Assembly (NCBI RefSeq): GCF_003399645.1
Contig: NZ_NBXD01000018.1
Location: 1 to 64,000 of the forward strand
Direction: 5' to 3'
Source of the DNA: Subtercola boreus
Lineage (GTDB): Bacteria; Actinomycetota; Actinomycetes; Actinomycetales; Microbacteriaceae
Length of the DNA: 64,000 bases
Position 1 is the first letter of the stretch; each line of letters opens with the position of its first letter. Under the pieces are notes generated by a model, which was not told the DNA's origin, did not search any database, and worked only from the letters and a program-made list of their open reading frames with translations. Shown here one piece after another: positions 51,927-60,547 of the stretch. Position numbers and translations under genes: made by a program.

Positions 51927-52707
51927 GACGCGCTCGCTGCGATCGAAACTGATTCTGCAGCTCATCGTCACGGTGTGCATGATCCCGTTCCTCATCCCGA
52001 TCTACGCGATGGTCTCCCGATCGTTCGCCGGATCGGGGTGGGGCAACTACGCCGCCGTTCTCGCGGTGCCCGGCTTCGCCCGCTTCTTCCTCAACTCGGC
52101 CATCGTGGCAGGCGGATCGATCGTCATCATCTATCTCGCGACCATGGCCGCGGCCTTCGGGTTCTCCAAGCTCCGGGTGAAGCGCAAGGAAGTGCTCTTC
52201 TGGATGATGATGGCCGCGCTCACTCTGCCGGAGGTCGTGCTGATCGCACCGCTGTATGCGACGGCCGTGCGGCTCGACCTGCTCGGAACGTTCTGGGCGG
52301 TCATCCTGCCCATCGCAGCCCTGCAGATCCCGTTCACCGTGCTCATCACCCGCGGCTATGTCGACGGCATCCCCGACACCCTGTTCGAGGCTGCACGACT
52401 CGATGGCGCCGGCACGTGGCGCATGTTCTGGTCGGTTCTCGTACCGCTCGCAAAACCGATGGCTGTTGCGCTGATCGTCTTGGTGCTGATCAATTCCTGG
52501 AACGCCTATCTCTCGCCGAAGGTGTTCCTCACCGACGAAGACATGGGCGTCGTCACGCTGCTGCCCGAGTTCTTCCGCCGTCAGTACAATGACGACACCC
52601 CGAAGATCCTCGCCGCCGCCGTGGTCACAGCCATTCCGACCGTCGTCGCGTACATTCTGCTGCAGAAGCAGTTCGAGCGGGGCATGGCAGCGGGCGCAAT
52701 CAAATGA
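51919..52707 (+). CDS. Sugar ABC transporter permease (MalG type)
   Basis: A 262-residue CUT1 permease. I choose the ATG at 51919 because GAGGAGA lies just before it; a start five codons earlier is also open. The coupling loop reads TLFEAARLDGAGTWRMFWSVLVPLAKP. It ends QFERGMAAGAIK, a usual CUT1 terminus. Partner of the preceding permease. Confidence 0.93.
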   Translation: MFETRSLRSKLILQLIVTVCMIPFLIPIYAMVSRSFAGSGWGNYAAVLAVPGFARFFLNSAIVAGGSIVIIYLATMAAAFGFSKLRVKRKEVLFWMMMAALTLPEVVLIAPLYATAVRLDLLGTFWAVILPIAALQIPFTVLITRGYVDGIPDTLFEAARLDGAGTWRMFWSVLVPLAKPMAVALIVLVLINSWNAYLSPKVFLTDEDMGVVTLLPEFFRRQYNDDTPKILAAAVVTAIPTVVAYILLQKQFERGMAAGAIK

Positions 52708-52729
52708 CAGCCATCCCTGAGGAGACATC

Positions 52730-53953
52730 GTGAGTACTGTTCGGCGACTCGGACCGTCTTCAGAGAACACCCGCAGCGCCATCCTCGACATGGTGCGCTC
52801 CAGCGGCACGGTCAGCCGTATCGAACTGTCGGAGATGTCAGGGCTGACCCCCACGTCGATCACGCGCATCGTGAAGTCGCTCATCGAAGACCGCCTCGTC
52901 GTCGAGACCGGCTTCAGCGACTCCACCGGGGGCAAACGGCGGAGCCTCATCGAACTGAACCCGCATGCCCGCTATGCCGTCGGCATTTCGCTCGACGACG
53001 CCCGTCTCACTTACGTCGTTGCCGATCTCGGCGGAACCGTCGTCGGGCACCACATCTCCGCCGGGATCGCCGGAACCCCGCCGAGCGACGTGGTGCTTCG
53101 CATCGGCGACGAACTGGAGGGGCTCTTTCTCGACCTCGAGATCCCGACCTCCGACATCGTCGGTATCGGGGTGGCCGGGGCCGGGCTCGACCTCAGCGCC
53201 GGAGCCGAACGCATCTCGCTCACGTCGGACGACTGGGACACCTTCGCCGTGCAGGAAGCCCTCGAGACCCGGATGGGGCTGCCCGTCGTTCGGGACAATG
53301 ACGCCGCCTGCGCGGCCCTCGGCAACTTCTGGGCCGGCCGGCTGTCGGCCAGCCAGGACTTCGCCACCCTCTACATGTCGAACGGCTTCGGACTGGGGCT
53401 GATGATCGGCGGGAGTGTGAGCCGCGGCTCCTCCTCCAACGTCGGTGAGATCGGCCACATGACGCTCGACATCGGTGGGCCGGCCTGCTGGTGCGGGTCA
53501 CGCGGCTGCCTGGAGATCCTGGCCGGCCCGCGCGCGATCGTCGGCTCGGCCATGGCCGACCCTGCACTCGCCCGCGACCTCGGGCTGTCGGGTGACGACG
53601 CGCATCTGCGACACAACTTCGACATGATCGCCCGCTCGGCGGCGGGCGGTGACCGGCGCTCCGCCCAGCTGATCGAGAGGTCGGCGGCCTACGTCGCCGC
53701 CGCGGTGCTCTCGGTCGTCAACCTCCTCGACCTCGGCCGCATCTACCTGGCCGGGCCGGGTTTCGCCGATGCGGGCGACTTCTACCTGCGCGCCATCACC
53801 GATCGGGTCGCGCGATTCGCGCGCACCAAGTCGGTGCACGGCGTCGAGATCACGCTGTCGGATCCGGGGCTCGACGCCGCGGCCGTCGGCGCCGCATCCC
53901 TCGCTCTGCAGCACGTTCTGACCCCCCACACTCGCGCCGAACGCGGCGTCTGA
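52730..53953 (+). CDS. ROK-family transcriptional regulator
   Basis: A 407-residue NagC/XylR-type ROK protein starting at GTG after GAGGAGA. A MarR-like winged helix lies at ~15-70 (LSEMSGLTPTSITRIVKSLIE), followed by the ROK domain with a DLGGT phosphate motif, GEIGHMTLD, and the zinc cluster CWCGSRGCLE. The zinc and GH motifs are intact, but presence of the DNA-binding domain marks it as a repressor, not a kinase. It is the fourth gene of the operon it presumably controls, so its own level rises with induction. Confidence 0.92.
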   Translation: MSTVRRLGPSSENTRSAILDMVRSSGTVSRIELSEMSGLTPTSITRIVKSLIEDRLVVETGFSDSTGGKRRSLIELNPHARYAVGISLDDARLTYVVADLGGTVVGHHISAGIAGTPPSDVVLRIGDELEGLFLDLEIPTSDIVGIGVAGAGLDLSAGAERISLTSDDWDTFAVQEALETRMGLPVVRDNDAACAALGNFWAGRLSASQDFATLYMSNGFGLGLMIGGSVSRGSSSNVGEIGHMTLDIGGPACWCGSRGCLEILAGPRAIVGSAMADPALARDLGLSGDDAHLRHNFDMIARSAAGGDRRSAQLIERSAAYVAAAVLSVVNLLDLGRIYLAGPGFADAGDFYLRAITDRVARFARTKSVHGVEITLSDPGLDAAAVGAASLALQHVLTPHTRAERGV

Positions 53954-54018
53954 CCCGCCGCGGTTCTGCGGCCACACCACGGGGCATCCGCCCACACCGA
54001 GAGAGAGGACTGGCACTC

Positions 54019-54825
54019 ATGGCCATCCGTTCCATTCTGATCAACGTCGAAGACGTCAAGCGCTCCGTCGACTTCTACACCCGCTACCTCGGGGCCGAAG
54101 TCGTCGAGGCTTCGGACGACAGCGCCGTACTCGATGCCGTCGCAGGCCAGCTGCGCCTCGTGCGTCTCGGCGCCGGGGCGGGCGGCGCCGGGGCGGGCGG
54201 TGCGGGCGGCGGTGACGCATCGACCTGGATCCCCGACGACCTACAGGCGGGCTTCCGGCACGTCGGCTTCAAAGTCGCCGACATGGATGCTCGGGTCGAC
54301 GCGCTGCACAAGGGCGGTGTTCCGTTCCATCTCGAACCGATCCACGCCGAGGGCGACGTGCGGATCACCTTCTTCTACGACCCCGACGGCACGCTGCTCG
54401 AGCTCGTCGAGGGCCCGCTGCAGTACCACGAGGTGTTCGACCGTGAGGCTGTGGACGCGGACTGGGCGCTCGGCACCCCGACCCGGCCGCGGTTCGACCA
54501 CGTCGCTGAGACGGTGAACGACCTCGAAGCGACGAAGCAGTACTTCGGCGAACTCGGTTACAGCCTCATGTCGGGGATCCACCAGCCCAGCGACGACCGT
54601 GGCTTCGAGATCGCCTTCCTTCGCGACGGCGACACGTCGCTCGAGATCTTCACCTATGAGAAGGTCGAGAAGTCGAAGCGACAGCCGCAGCTCGAGGCAC
54701 CGGGCTTCCTCGCCGTCGAGTTCGAGGGCGGCATGCCGCCGGGCGCCGAATCCGTGGGTACCCGAGCGGGCCTCGAGATCGTCGCCGACCCCGACGGGTT
54801 GCTGCACGCCGTCACGGGGTCGTGA
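54019..54825 (+). CDS. Two-domain VOC (glyoxalase/dioxygenase superfamily) protein
   Basis: A 268-residue protein with two vicinal-oxygen-chelate modules. Module one (1-~135) has HVGFKV (metal His) and LLELVEGP (metal Glu); module two (from ~155) starts RFDHVAETVNDLEATKQYFGELGYS. Between strands of module one is a 16-residue Gly/Ala loop encoded by 15-bp G/C repeats. VOC proteins include extradiol dioxygenases, glyoxalases and epimerases; the residues seen do not choose among them. It is coupled to the aldo/keto reductase gene by a 1-bp gap, so it probably acts on the sugar or aglycone released by the operon's GH1. Confidence 0.8.
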   Translation: MAIRSILINVEDVKRSVDFYTRYLGAEVVEASDDSAVLDAVAGQLRLVRLGAGAGGAGAGGAGGGDASTWIPDDLQAGFRHVGFKVADMDARVDALHKGGVPFHLEPIHAEGDVRITFFYDPDGTLLELVEGPLQYHEVFDREAVDADWALGTPTRPRFDHVAETVNDLEATKQYFGELGYSLMSGIHQPSDDRGFEIAFLRDGDTSLEIFTYEKVEKSKRQPQLEAPGFLAVEFEGGMPPGAESVGTRAGLEIVADPDGLLHAVTGS

Positions 54826-54826
54826 G

Positions 54827-55780
54827 GTGCGCTGGCAGCTGAACCCCCTGGGCTCCACCGGGCTCACGGTGAGCCCGGTCACGCTCGGTGGCGCTCCGCT
54901 CGGCAGCATGCCCGAGAACTTCGGCTACACCGTGGCCGAGAACGATGCCATCGCCTTCGTGAAGACTGTGCTCGACAGCGACATCCGCTCGATCGACACG
55001 TCGAACGGCTACTCGGGCGGTCAGAGCGAGGTGCGCATCGGCCGTGCGATCGCCGAGTACGGCGGCCTGCCCGCCGACGTGCTGGTGATGACCAAGGTGG
55101 ATGCCCGTGATGACGACTACAGCGGCGACCGCATCCGGCGCTCCCTCGAAGAGAGCCGTGAGCGGCTCGGCTTGTCACCGCTGCCCGTGGTGCACCTGCA
55201 CGATCCGGAGTTCCACGACTTCGAAGCCATGACCGCTCCGGGCGGCGCTGTCGAGGCCCTCGTCGCAGCACGTGAGCGCGGTGAGATCGGGCACCTCGGC
55301 CTGGCCGGCGGCACGGTGCACGAGATGGCCCGGTATCTCGACCTCGGCGTCTTCGAACTGCTGCTCGTTCACAACCGGTACACGCTGGTCGACCGAAGCG
55401 CCGAAGACCTGATCGAACGGGCATCCGCCCAGGGCATGGCCGTTCTCAATGCGGCGGTGCTCGGAGGGGGCATTCTGGCCGACACCACCGGCACCAACAC
55501 CCAGTACGGTTACCGGCCGGCGTCACCGGAGACACTCGACGCGATCCGGCGGATGCGCGAGGTCTGTGCGTCGTACGGCACCGACCTGGCGACCGCCGCC
55601 ATCCGCTTCTCGACGCGGGAGAAGCGCGTGCACTCCACCATCGTCGGCATCAGCAAACCGGCGCGCATCGAGTCGACCATCACGGCCGCCACCGCCGACC
55701 TGCCCGACGACTTCTGGGGCGAGCTCGAAACGCTGCTCCCCTCCCCCGAGAACTGGCTCGACGCGCCACTCTCCTCCTGA
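54827..55780 (+). CDS. Aldo/keto reductase (aldose dehydrogenase-like)
   Basis: Starting at GTG 54827, one base after the VOC stop, this is 317 residues. The tetrad is Asp57, Tyr62 (DTSNGYSGG), Lys90 (MTKVDA) and His125 (VHLHDPEF). FGYTVAENDAIAFVKTVLDSDIRSIDTS and VGISKPARIESTI resemble the D-threo-aldose 1-dehydrogenase/L-fucose dehydrogenase branch. It would oxidise an aldose to a lactone or reduce an aldehyde. The longer upstream frame is a VOC shadow. Confidence 0.87.
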   Translation: MRWQLNPLGSTGLTVSPVTLGGAPLGSMPENFGYTVAENDAIAFVKTVLDSDIRSIDTSNGYSGGQSEVRIGRAIAEYGGLPADVLVMTKVDARDDDYSGDRIRRSLEESRERLGLSPLPVVHLHDPEFHDFEAMTAPGGAVEALVAARERGEIGHLGLAGGTVHEMARYLDLGVFELLLVHNRYTLVDRSAEDLIERASAQGMAVLNAAVLGGGILADTTGTNTQYGYRPASPETLDAIRRMREVCASYGTDLATAAIRFSTREKRVHSTIVGISKPARIESTITAATADLPDDFWGELETLLPSPENWLDAPLSS

Positions 55781-55822
55781 CCTCCCTTCGTCGCCGTTCC
55801 CTACAGAAAACCGAGTACACCC

Positions 55823-56245
55823 ATGCCTCTCGTTCGAATCGACCTGCACGAACCCCTCCGCGATCTGCGGCCGCAGATGAGTGACGCCATCCACAGCGCG
55901 CTTGTCGAGGGGTGGGAGATGCCAGCCGACGATCTGTTCCAGATCTTCCGCCTGCACGAGCCCGGCGACCTGTTCTACAGCCGCACCTTCCCCGAGGCCG
56001 ACCGCACCGACATCGTCTTCATCCAGATCCTCGCCTTCACCGGGTACAGCCCCGAGGTGAAACAGCGCGGTGCCACTCTGGTGGTCGACCGGCTCGAGGC
56101 GCTCGGTATCAAGCGGGACAACATCCTGATCGCCCTGAGCGAGAACGGCGACGGGGACTGGCTCGCGCCTGCTGCGGCAGCTGCTGCCCCCGCCTCGGCG
56201 TCGGTACCCACCTCGGAGTCGGTTCTCGCGGAGGCGGCCTCATGA
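55823..56245 (+). CDS. Tautomerase-family protein
   Basis: A 140-residue tautomerase. After removal of the initiator Met, Pro1 (MPLVRIDL) is the catalytic base of this superfamily. The body fits the tautomerase_2 group (LFQIFRLHEPGDLFY, TDIVFIQILAFTGYSPEVKQ, IALSENGDGDW). The C-terminal 25 residues are an Ala-rich tail. It is followed by the GH1 gene with an ATGA overlap. Keto-enol isomerisation of a 2-keto acid is the usual role; its presence beside VOC and AKR genes hints at aglycone or keto-sugar metabolism. Confidence 0.88.
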   Translation: MPLVRIDLHEPLRDLRPQMSDAIHSALVEGWEMPADDLFQIFRLHEPGDLFYSRTFPEADRTDIVFIQILAFTGYSPEVKQRGATLVVDRLEALGIKRDNILIALSENGDGDWLAPAAAAAAPASASVPTSESVLAEAAS

Positions 56246-57624
56246 CGCCCTCACGATCCGACTTTCCGCCCTCGTTCGTCTGGGGCACCGCCACGGCCTC
56301 GTACCAGATCGAAGGCGCCACCACCGAAGACGGGCGGGGCGCCAGCATCTGGGACACCTTCGCCCGGCGGCCCGGCGCCATCGCCGACGGTTCGACCGGG
56401 GATGTGGCCGACGACCACTACCACCGCATGGCCGGCGATGTCGCACTCATGGCCGACCTCGGTGTCGAGGCGTACCGGTTCTCGATCGCGTGGCCGCGCA
56501 TCCAGCCGCTCGGCAACGGCGAGGTGAACCGCGCCGGCATCGACTTCTACCGCAGGCTCGCCGACGAGCTGCTGGAGAAGGGCATCACGCCGTGGGCGAC
56601 CCTCTACCACTGGGATCTGCCCCAGGCGCTCGAAGACGCCGGCGGCTGGTTGGAGCGCGATACCGCTCACCGGTTCGCCGACTACGCCGGTCTCGTCGCA
56701 TCCGAGCTCGGCGACGTGGTCTCGAACTGGATCACGCTGAACGAGCCGTGGTGCTCCGCGTTCCTCGGCTATGCCAGCGGTGAGCACGCGCCGGGCCGGC
56801 AGGAGGGTACCCACGCCGCCCGCGCCGCCCACCACCTGCTGCTCGGTCACGCTCTGGCGCTGCCGAACATCCGGAGCGCGGCACCGGAGGCGAACGTCGG
56901 CATCACCCTCAACCTCTATTCAGTGCACGCGGCGAGCGACAGCGAGGCCGACCGGGATGCTGCACGGCGCATCGACGGACTCGGCAACCGGCTCTTCCTC
57001 GACCCGGTGCTCACGGGTGCCTATCCGGATGATGTACTCGACGACCTCGGCGAAGCAGCCTGGTTCGAGCAGAACGCCACCCCCGATGACCTCGCCGCGA
57101 TCTCGGCGCCGATCGACTTTCTCGGCATCAACTACTACAGCCGGCACACGGTGCGTGCAGGTACTGCCGAGACCCTGCCGCCGGGCCTCGCCAGCACGAA
57201 CCCCGGGAGCGAGTTCGTGCAGTTCATCGAGACCGGCGCCTTGCGCACTCAGATGGGTTGGGAGATCCATCCCGACGGCCTCGTCGACGTGCTCGCCATG
57301 GCCACCGCCAAGGCACCCGGCCTGCCGCTCTACATCACCGAGAACGGCTCGGCGTACCCCGACGTCGTGTCGGCAGACGGCACCGTCGACGACCCCGAAC
57401 GCCTCGACTACCTCCAACGCCACCTCGATGCCTGCCGCGAAGCTCTGGCTGCGGGGGTACCTCTCGCGGGCTACTTCGCCTGGTCGCTGATCGACAATTT
57501 CGAGTGGGCATGGGGGTATTCGCGCCGCTTCGGGCTCGTGCACGTCGACTACGACACCCAGGTGCGTACCCCCAAATCGAGCGCCCTCTGGCTCCGCGAC
57601 ATGCTGCGCGCCGAGGTGCGTTAA
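56242..57624 (+). CDS. GH1 beta-glucosidase
   Basis: A 460-residue GH1 enzyme, cytosolic. FVWGTATASYQIEGA is the family N-terminus; the acid/base is Glu168 (ITLNEPW) and the nucleophile is Glu367 (YITENGS). The aglycone/glycone residues WSLIDNFEWAWGYSRRFG are intact. It hydrolyses beta-glucosides (or related glycosides) brought in by the ABC system encoded upstream. Last gene of the operon, overlapping the tautomerase by 4 bp; the next gene is convergent. Confidence 0.94.
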   Translation: MTPSRSDFPPSFVWGTATASYQIEGATTEDGRGASIWDTFARRPGAIADGSTGDVADDHYHRMAGDVALMADLGVEAYRFSIAWPRIQPLGNGEVNRAGIDFYRRLADELLEKGITPWATLYHWDLPQALEDAGGWLERDTAHRFADYAGLVASELGDVVSNWITLNEPWCSAFLGYASGEHAPGRQEGTHAARAAHHLLLGHALALPNIRSAAPEANVGITLNLYSVHAASDSEADRDAARRIDGLGNRLFLDPVLTGAYPDDVLDDLGEAAWFEQNATPDDLAAISAPIDFLGINYYSRHTVRAGTAETLPPGLASTNPGSEFVQFIETGALRTQMGWEIHPDGLVDVLAMATAKAPGLPLYITENGSAYPDVVSADGTVDDPERLDYLQRHLDACREALAAGVPLAGYFAWSLIDNFEWAWGYSRRFGLVHVDYDTQVRTPKSSALWLRDMLRAEVR

Positions 57625-57682
57625 GGGCGCCCGCTGACTGTCGGCGGGAATGTCGTCACCTGGGAGGCACCGAGCAGCCGCG

Positions 57683-58342
57683 TCATCCGCTCGGTAGGGT
57701 CTGCAGGATGTTCGACAGGATGCTGTCGGCCGAGATGGGCGAATCGAAAACGACAGACGAGATCGAGACCCAGTAGCCCGTCTCGGTGAAGACGTCGAAC
57801 ACGGGGACCTCGGTGCCGTTCTCGACGTAGCCGCGGTTGCCGGCGGTGCCGCTGAGTGCGGCGTCGAGGGTTCCGGTGCCCTTGATCTTCGCCTCGTACG
57901 TCGCAAGATCGGCCGAGCTGGGGTTGGCGACTCCGACCGAGATCGACGATCCACTCGACGCGTTCAGCCAGGAGCAGATCTTTCCGTCGAGCTTCGCGAT
58001 GGTGGCGAAGCTGTTGTCGCCCGAGACCTCTGCGCCGGCGTCGGCGGTGAAATCGGGGCTGATGCTGGCGATGGTCGAGTCGGCCACCAGCGAGGAGCAG
58101 GCGATGGCGACAGCCGAGCCGGACGCTGCCGGCGAGGCCGTCGGGGACGTGGTCGGCGACGGGGTGGGCGTCGATGTCGGGTGCGGTGACGCAGACGGAG
58201 TCACCGTGACGGTCACCGTCGGGGATGGTGACGACGCTGGTGTCGACGGAGAGCATCCGGCCAGTACGGCGAACGACACGGCCACCAACGACGTGGCCGA
58301 AGTGATGCGGAACGCCCGAACCGGGCGCCGAAAAGTCTGCAT
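57683..58342 (-). CDS. Lipoprotein of unknown function with Ser/Thr/Pro linker
   Basis: A 219-residue predicted lipoprotein. The signal peptide ends VLAGC (Cys30), followed by a ~45-residue Ser/Pro/Thr linker and a globular domain from ~residue 76. Cys82 and Cys125 (KICSWLN) may form a disulphide, a pattern like some DUF3558-type proteins. No catalytic motif is evident. It is monocistronic and convergent with the GH1 gene. Its domain is the extracellular face of the membrane. Confidence 0.75.
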   Translation of the reverse strand: MQTFRRPVRAFRITSATSLVAVSFAVLAGCSPSTPASSPSPTVTVTVTPSASPHPTSTPTPSPTTSPTASPAASGSAVAIACSSLVADSTIASISPDFTADAGAEVSGDNSFATIAKLDGKICSWLNASSGSSISVGVANPSSADLATYEAKIKGTGTLDAALSGTAGNRGYVENGTEVPVFDVFTETGYWVSISSVVFDSPISADSILSNILQTLPSG

Positions 58343-58577
58343 TGCTACTCCCCTGAATCTGTGTGCACATCGTGACAGAGAGGCGGCGCCGCAGACCGGC
58401 GATCCCCGGTTCTTACCTCGAAAGGGGGGAGGTCCAGCGGGGGACGCTCGACAGCACGTGCACGTCTCATGACACGTGCGGCGGGAGGGCCGTGTACGGA
58501 GGTGAACGCTCCGCTATCCTTTCCCGGTGCCTGCGGCCGTTTTGTCAGGCGGGCACGACGAGACGAAGGGGAGCGCG

Positions 58578-59111
58578 ATGAGCAACAGGAAGAGCTTCGA
58601 GACGGATGGGCGCACCGTCTCGTTCGCAGACGAGGGGGCGGGCCCGGCCCTCGCACTCGTGATCGATCCGACAGCCGATCTCGACCGTCTCGCGACACTC
58701 TCGCACCTCGTCTCGGCAGCAGACTTTCGTGTCGTGCGCATCCAGACCGACCATGCAGACGATGTCTTCGCGACACTCGACCATCTCGACATCGCCGATG
58801 CGTGGATCGGCGGCCACGGCGCAGGCGGAGTCATCGCACGCCGAGCCGCAACCGCCCATCGTGAACGCGTGAACGGAGTGCTGCTCCTGGGGGTCGAACT
58901 GCAGGAGGCAGCGCTGCCCGACGGTATCCCGGTACTGGTCGTGCAGGCGAGCGATGACGAGGTCACGCCCCCGGCCAACGGGGAGGCGCTGCGGGTCTCC
59001 GCTCCGGGGCTTGTCAGCGTGGTGACGATCGAGGGCGGCGGCCACCATTTTCCCCAGACGCGGGCCGGCGAGGCAGCGTGGGCGATCGAGGACTACCTCG
59101 ATTGGGACTGA
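58578..59111 (+). CDS. Alpha/beta hydrolase fold protein without a serine nucleophile
   Basis: GGGGAG before the ATG at 58578 favours this start over one 17 codons earlier; the product is 177 residues. The fold pattern is that of a small alpha/beta hydrolase: IGGHGAGGVIARRAA elbow, VLVVQASDDEVTPP acid loop and GGGHHFPQ. At the nucleophile the usual GHSxGG is GGHGAGG, so Gly81 replaces Ser. Asp127 and His156/157 remain. It lacks the cap region and is probably non-catalytic or uses another residue. Flanks give no function. Confidence 0.7.
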   Translation: MSNRKSFETDGRTVSFADEGAGPALALVIDPTADLDRLATLSHLVSAADFRVVRIQTDHADDVFATLDHLDIADAWIGGHGAGGVIARRAATAHRERVNGVLLLGVELQEAALPDGIPVLVVQASDDEVTPPANGEALRVSAPGLVSVVTIEGGGHHFPQTRAGEAAWAIEDYLDWD

Positions 59112-59123
59112 CTGCTCCCTCGC

Positions 59124-59342
59124 TCAGACGCCGGTGCGGTCACGCCTCGGCCGGCGGAGGCCTGCCACGATCAGCACGATGCCGACTACGGCGACAACGA
59201 TTCCGATGTACAGCCACATGCGTTCGCCGGTCATCGAACTGCCGGGGATGAGATTGGCACCCTGCCCGGCGAACACTGCTCCGACCAGCAGAGCGACCAC
59301 GCCGACGATCACGAGAGCTGTTCGACCCATTCGGTTGTTCAT
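59124..59342 (-). CDS. Two-helix small membrane protein
   Basis: A 72-residue protein with helices ~8-27 and ~42-62, and a basic C-terminus (GLRRPRRDR). Between the helices is a short polar loop (GANLIPGSSMTGERMW). Homologous short membrane proteins are common in actinobacteria and have no known function. It is convergent with the degenerate hydrolase and divergent from the GNAT gene. Confidence 0.7.
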   Translation of the reverse strand: MNNRMGRTALVIVGVVALLVGAVFAGQGANLIPGSSMTGERMWLYIGIVVAVVGIVLIVAGLRRPRRDRTGV

Positions 59343-59410
59343 GGTCTCAACCTACCCTCGGCCCGCGATGGGCGCGCATCGACACGGGTGCTCGCCGCTA
59401 GCGTTGTCTC

Positions 59411-60094
59411 ATGCACGTGCTCGACGATCCCATCCGATCTGCCCTCACCTCGAGGCACGCCCTCCTGGCGACGGCCGACGGAACGGCGCTCCGCTACCCG
59501 CCCGACGTCGCACCCTTCGGATCGATGCCGCCTCGCCCGACGTCAGACGACTGGGCGGCCCTGGCCCGACTGACCACCGACGATGATCCCTCGGCCATGT
59601 TCGTACCCGCCGGGTTCGCCGTGCCGTCGGGCTGGGTCACCCACCTGAGCCTTGGGCTCACGCAGTTGACCGACGACCGAGTGGAGGCGTCTGGGCCGCG
59701 CGGCTGGGACATCGTCGATCTGGGCGACGACCAGGTCGAGGAGATGCTCGAGCTGACCGCGCTGACCCGGCCGGGCCCGTTCCTGCCGCGGACCCTTCTG
59801 TTCGGCGGGTATGTCGGCATCCGTCAGCGCGGCACGCTTGTCGCGATGGCCGGGCGGCGCCTCAGCATGCCGGGCTGGGTCGAGGTCAGCGCCGTCTGCA
59901 CCCACCCCGACGCTCGCGGCCACGGCTTCGCCCGGCGACTGATCACAGAAGTGGTGCGCGGCATCCGGGCTGACGGTGACCGGGCCTTTCTCCATGTGGC
60001 GCACGGGAACCCGGCCCAGGGCGTCTATGAGGCGATGGGGTTCACCGTGCGTCGTGACGACCTGAAGGTGGTCGACGTCTCACCTCGGGGCTGA
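59411..60094 (+). CDS. GNAT-family N-acetyltransferase (FR47-like)
   Basis: A 227-residue protein. The C-terminal GNAT domain (~100-220) has the acetyl-CoA strand and loop VSAVCTHPDARGHGFARRLITEVV (R-G-x-G-x-A) and a terminal NPAQGVYEAMGF. The N-terminal ~100 residues are of the FR47 type. It acetylates an amine on a small molecule or peptide; the substrate is not evident. Separated from the cupin gene by 12 bp, so the two are likely co-transcribed. Confidence 0.85.
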   Translation: MHVLDDPIRSALTSRHALLATADGTALRYPPDVAPFGSMPPRPTSDDWAALARLTTDDDPSAMFVPAGFAVPSGWVTHLSLGLTQLTDDRVEASGPRGWDIVDLGDDQVEEMLELTALTRPGPFLPRTLLFGGYVGIRQRGTLVAMAGRRLSMPGWVEVSAVCTHPDARGHGFARRLITEVVRGIRADGDRAFLHVAHGNPAQGVYEAMGFTVRRDDLKVVDVSPRG

Positions 60095-60106
60095 GAGGAT
60101 CTGGGG

Positions 60107-60448
60107 ATGACAGAACCCGTTGTGCGAAACACCCTGCTCGAGCAGACCCTCCCCGGGAAGATCACGGGAGCTGTGGCGATGCGCCGGATCACCCTGCAAC
60201 CGAACGTGGAGGGTGGCCCGCACCATCACAACGGTCCCGTCTTCGGTGTCGTCGAATCAGGTTCGGTCTTCTTCCGGGTCGACGGCGGCCCTGAAAAGAT
60301 CCTGCGGGCGGGCGACGTGTTCTACGAGCCTGCTGACGTCGTGATCGACCGGTTCGATGCCACCGACGAAGGCGTCACGTTTCTTGGCGTCTTCCTCTCG
60401 GAACCCGGCGTGGATCCCGAGCTGACCGCCGGCCCGCCACCCGCGTGA
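60107..60448 (+). CDS. Small single-domain cupin
   Basis: A 113-residue cupin. Motif 1 is GGPHHHNGPVFGVVESGSV with three consecutive histidines as likely metal ligands plus an acidic residue; motif 2 is AGDVFYEPADVVIDRF. It lies 12 bp after the GNAT gene. Small cupins of this type serve varied roles (isomerase, dioxygenase, sensor) and sequence alone does not decide. Confidence 0.83.
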   Translation: MTEPVVRNTLLEQTLPGKITGAVAMRRITLQPNVEGGPHHHNGPVFGVVESGSVFFRVDGGPEKILRAGDVFYEPADVVIDRFDATDEGVTFLGVFLSEPGVDPELTAGPPPA

Positions 60449-60547
60449 GCGCGGGTAGCGGCCGGCTTGTGATCAGGATGTGCCGAACGGGTTGCCCCCG
60501 GGCGTTGTCCGCGAAAGACTCGTCAGACCGCTGTCGACAGGAGACAC

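Noticed and set aside
57625-57660. Short inverted repeat after the GH1 gene (CCCGC...GCGGG) as a terminator
   Set aside because: The arms are only five to six bases and there is no U-tract; too weak to call.
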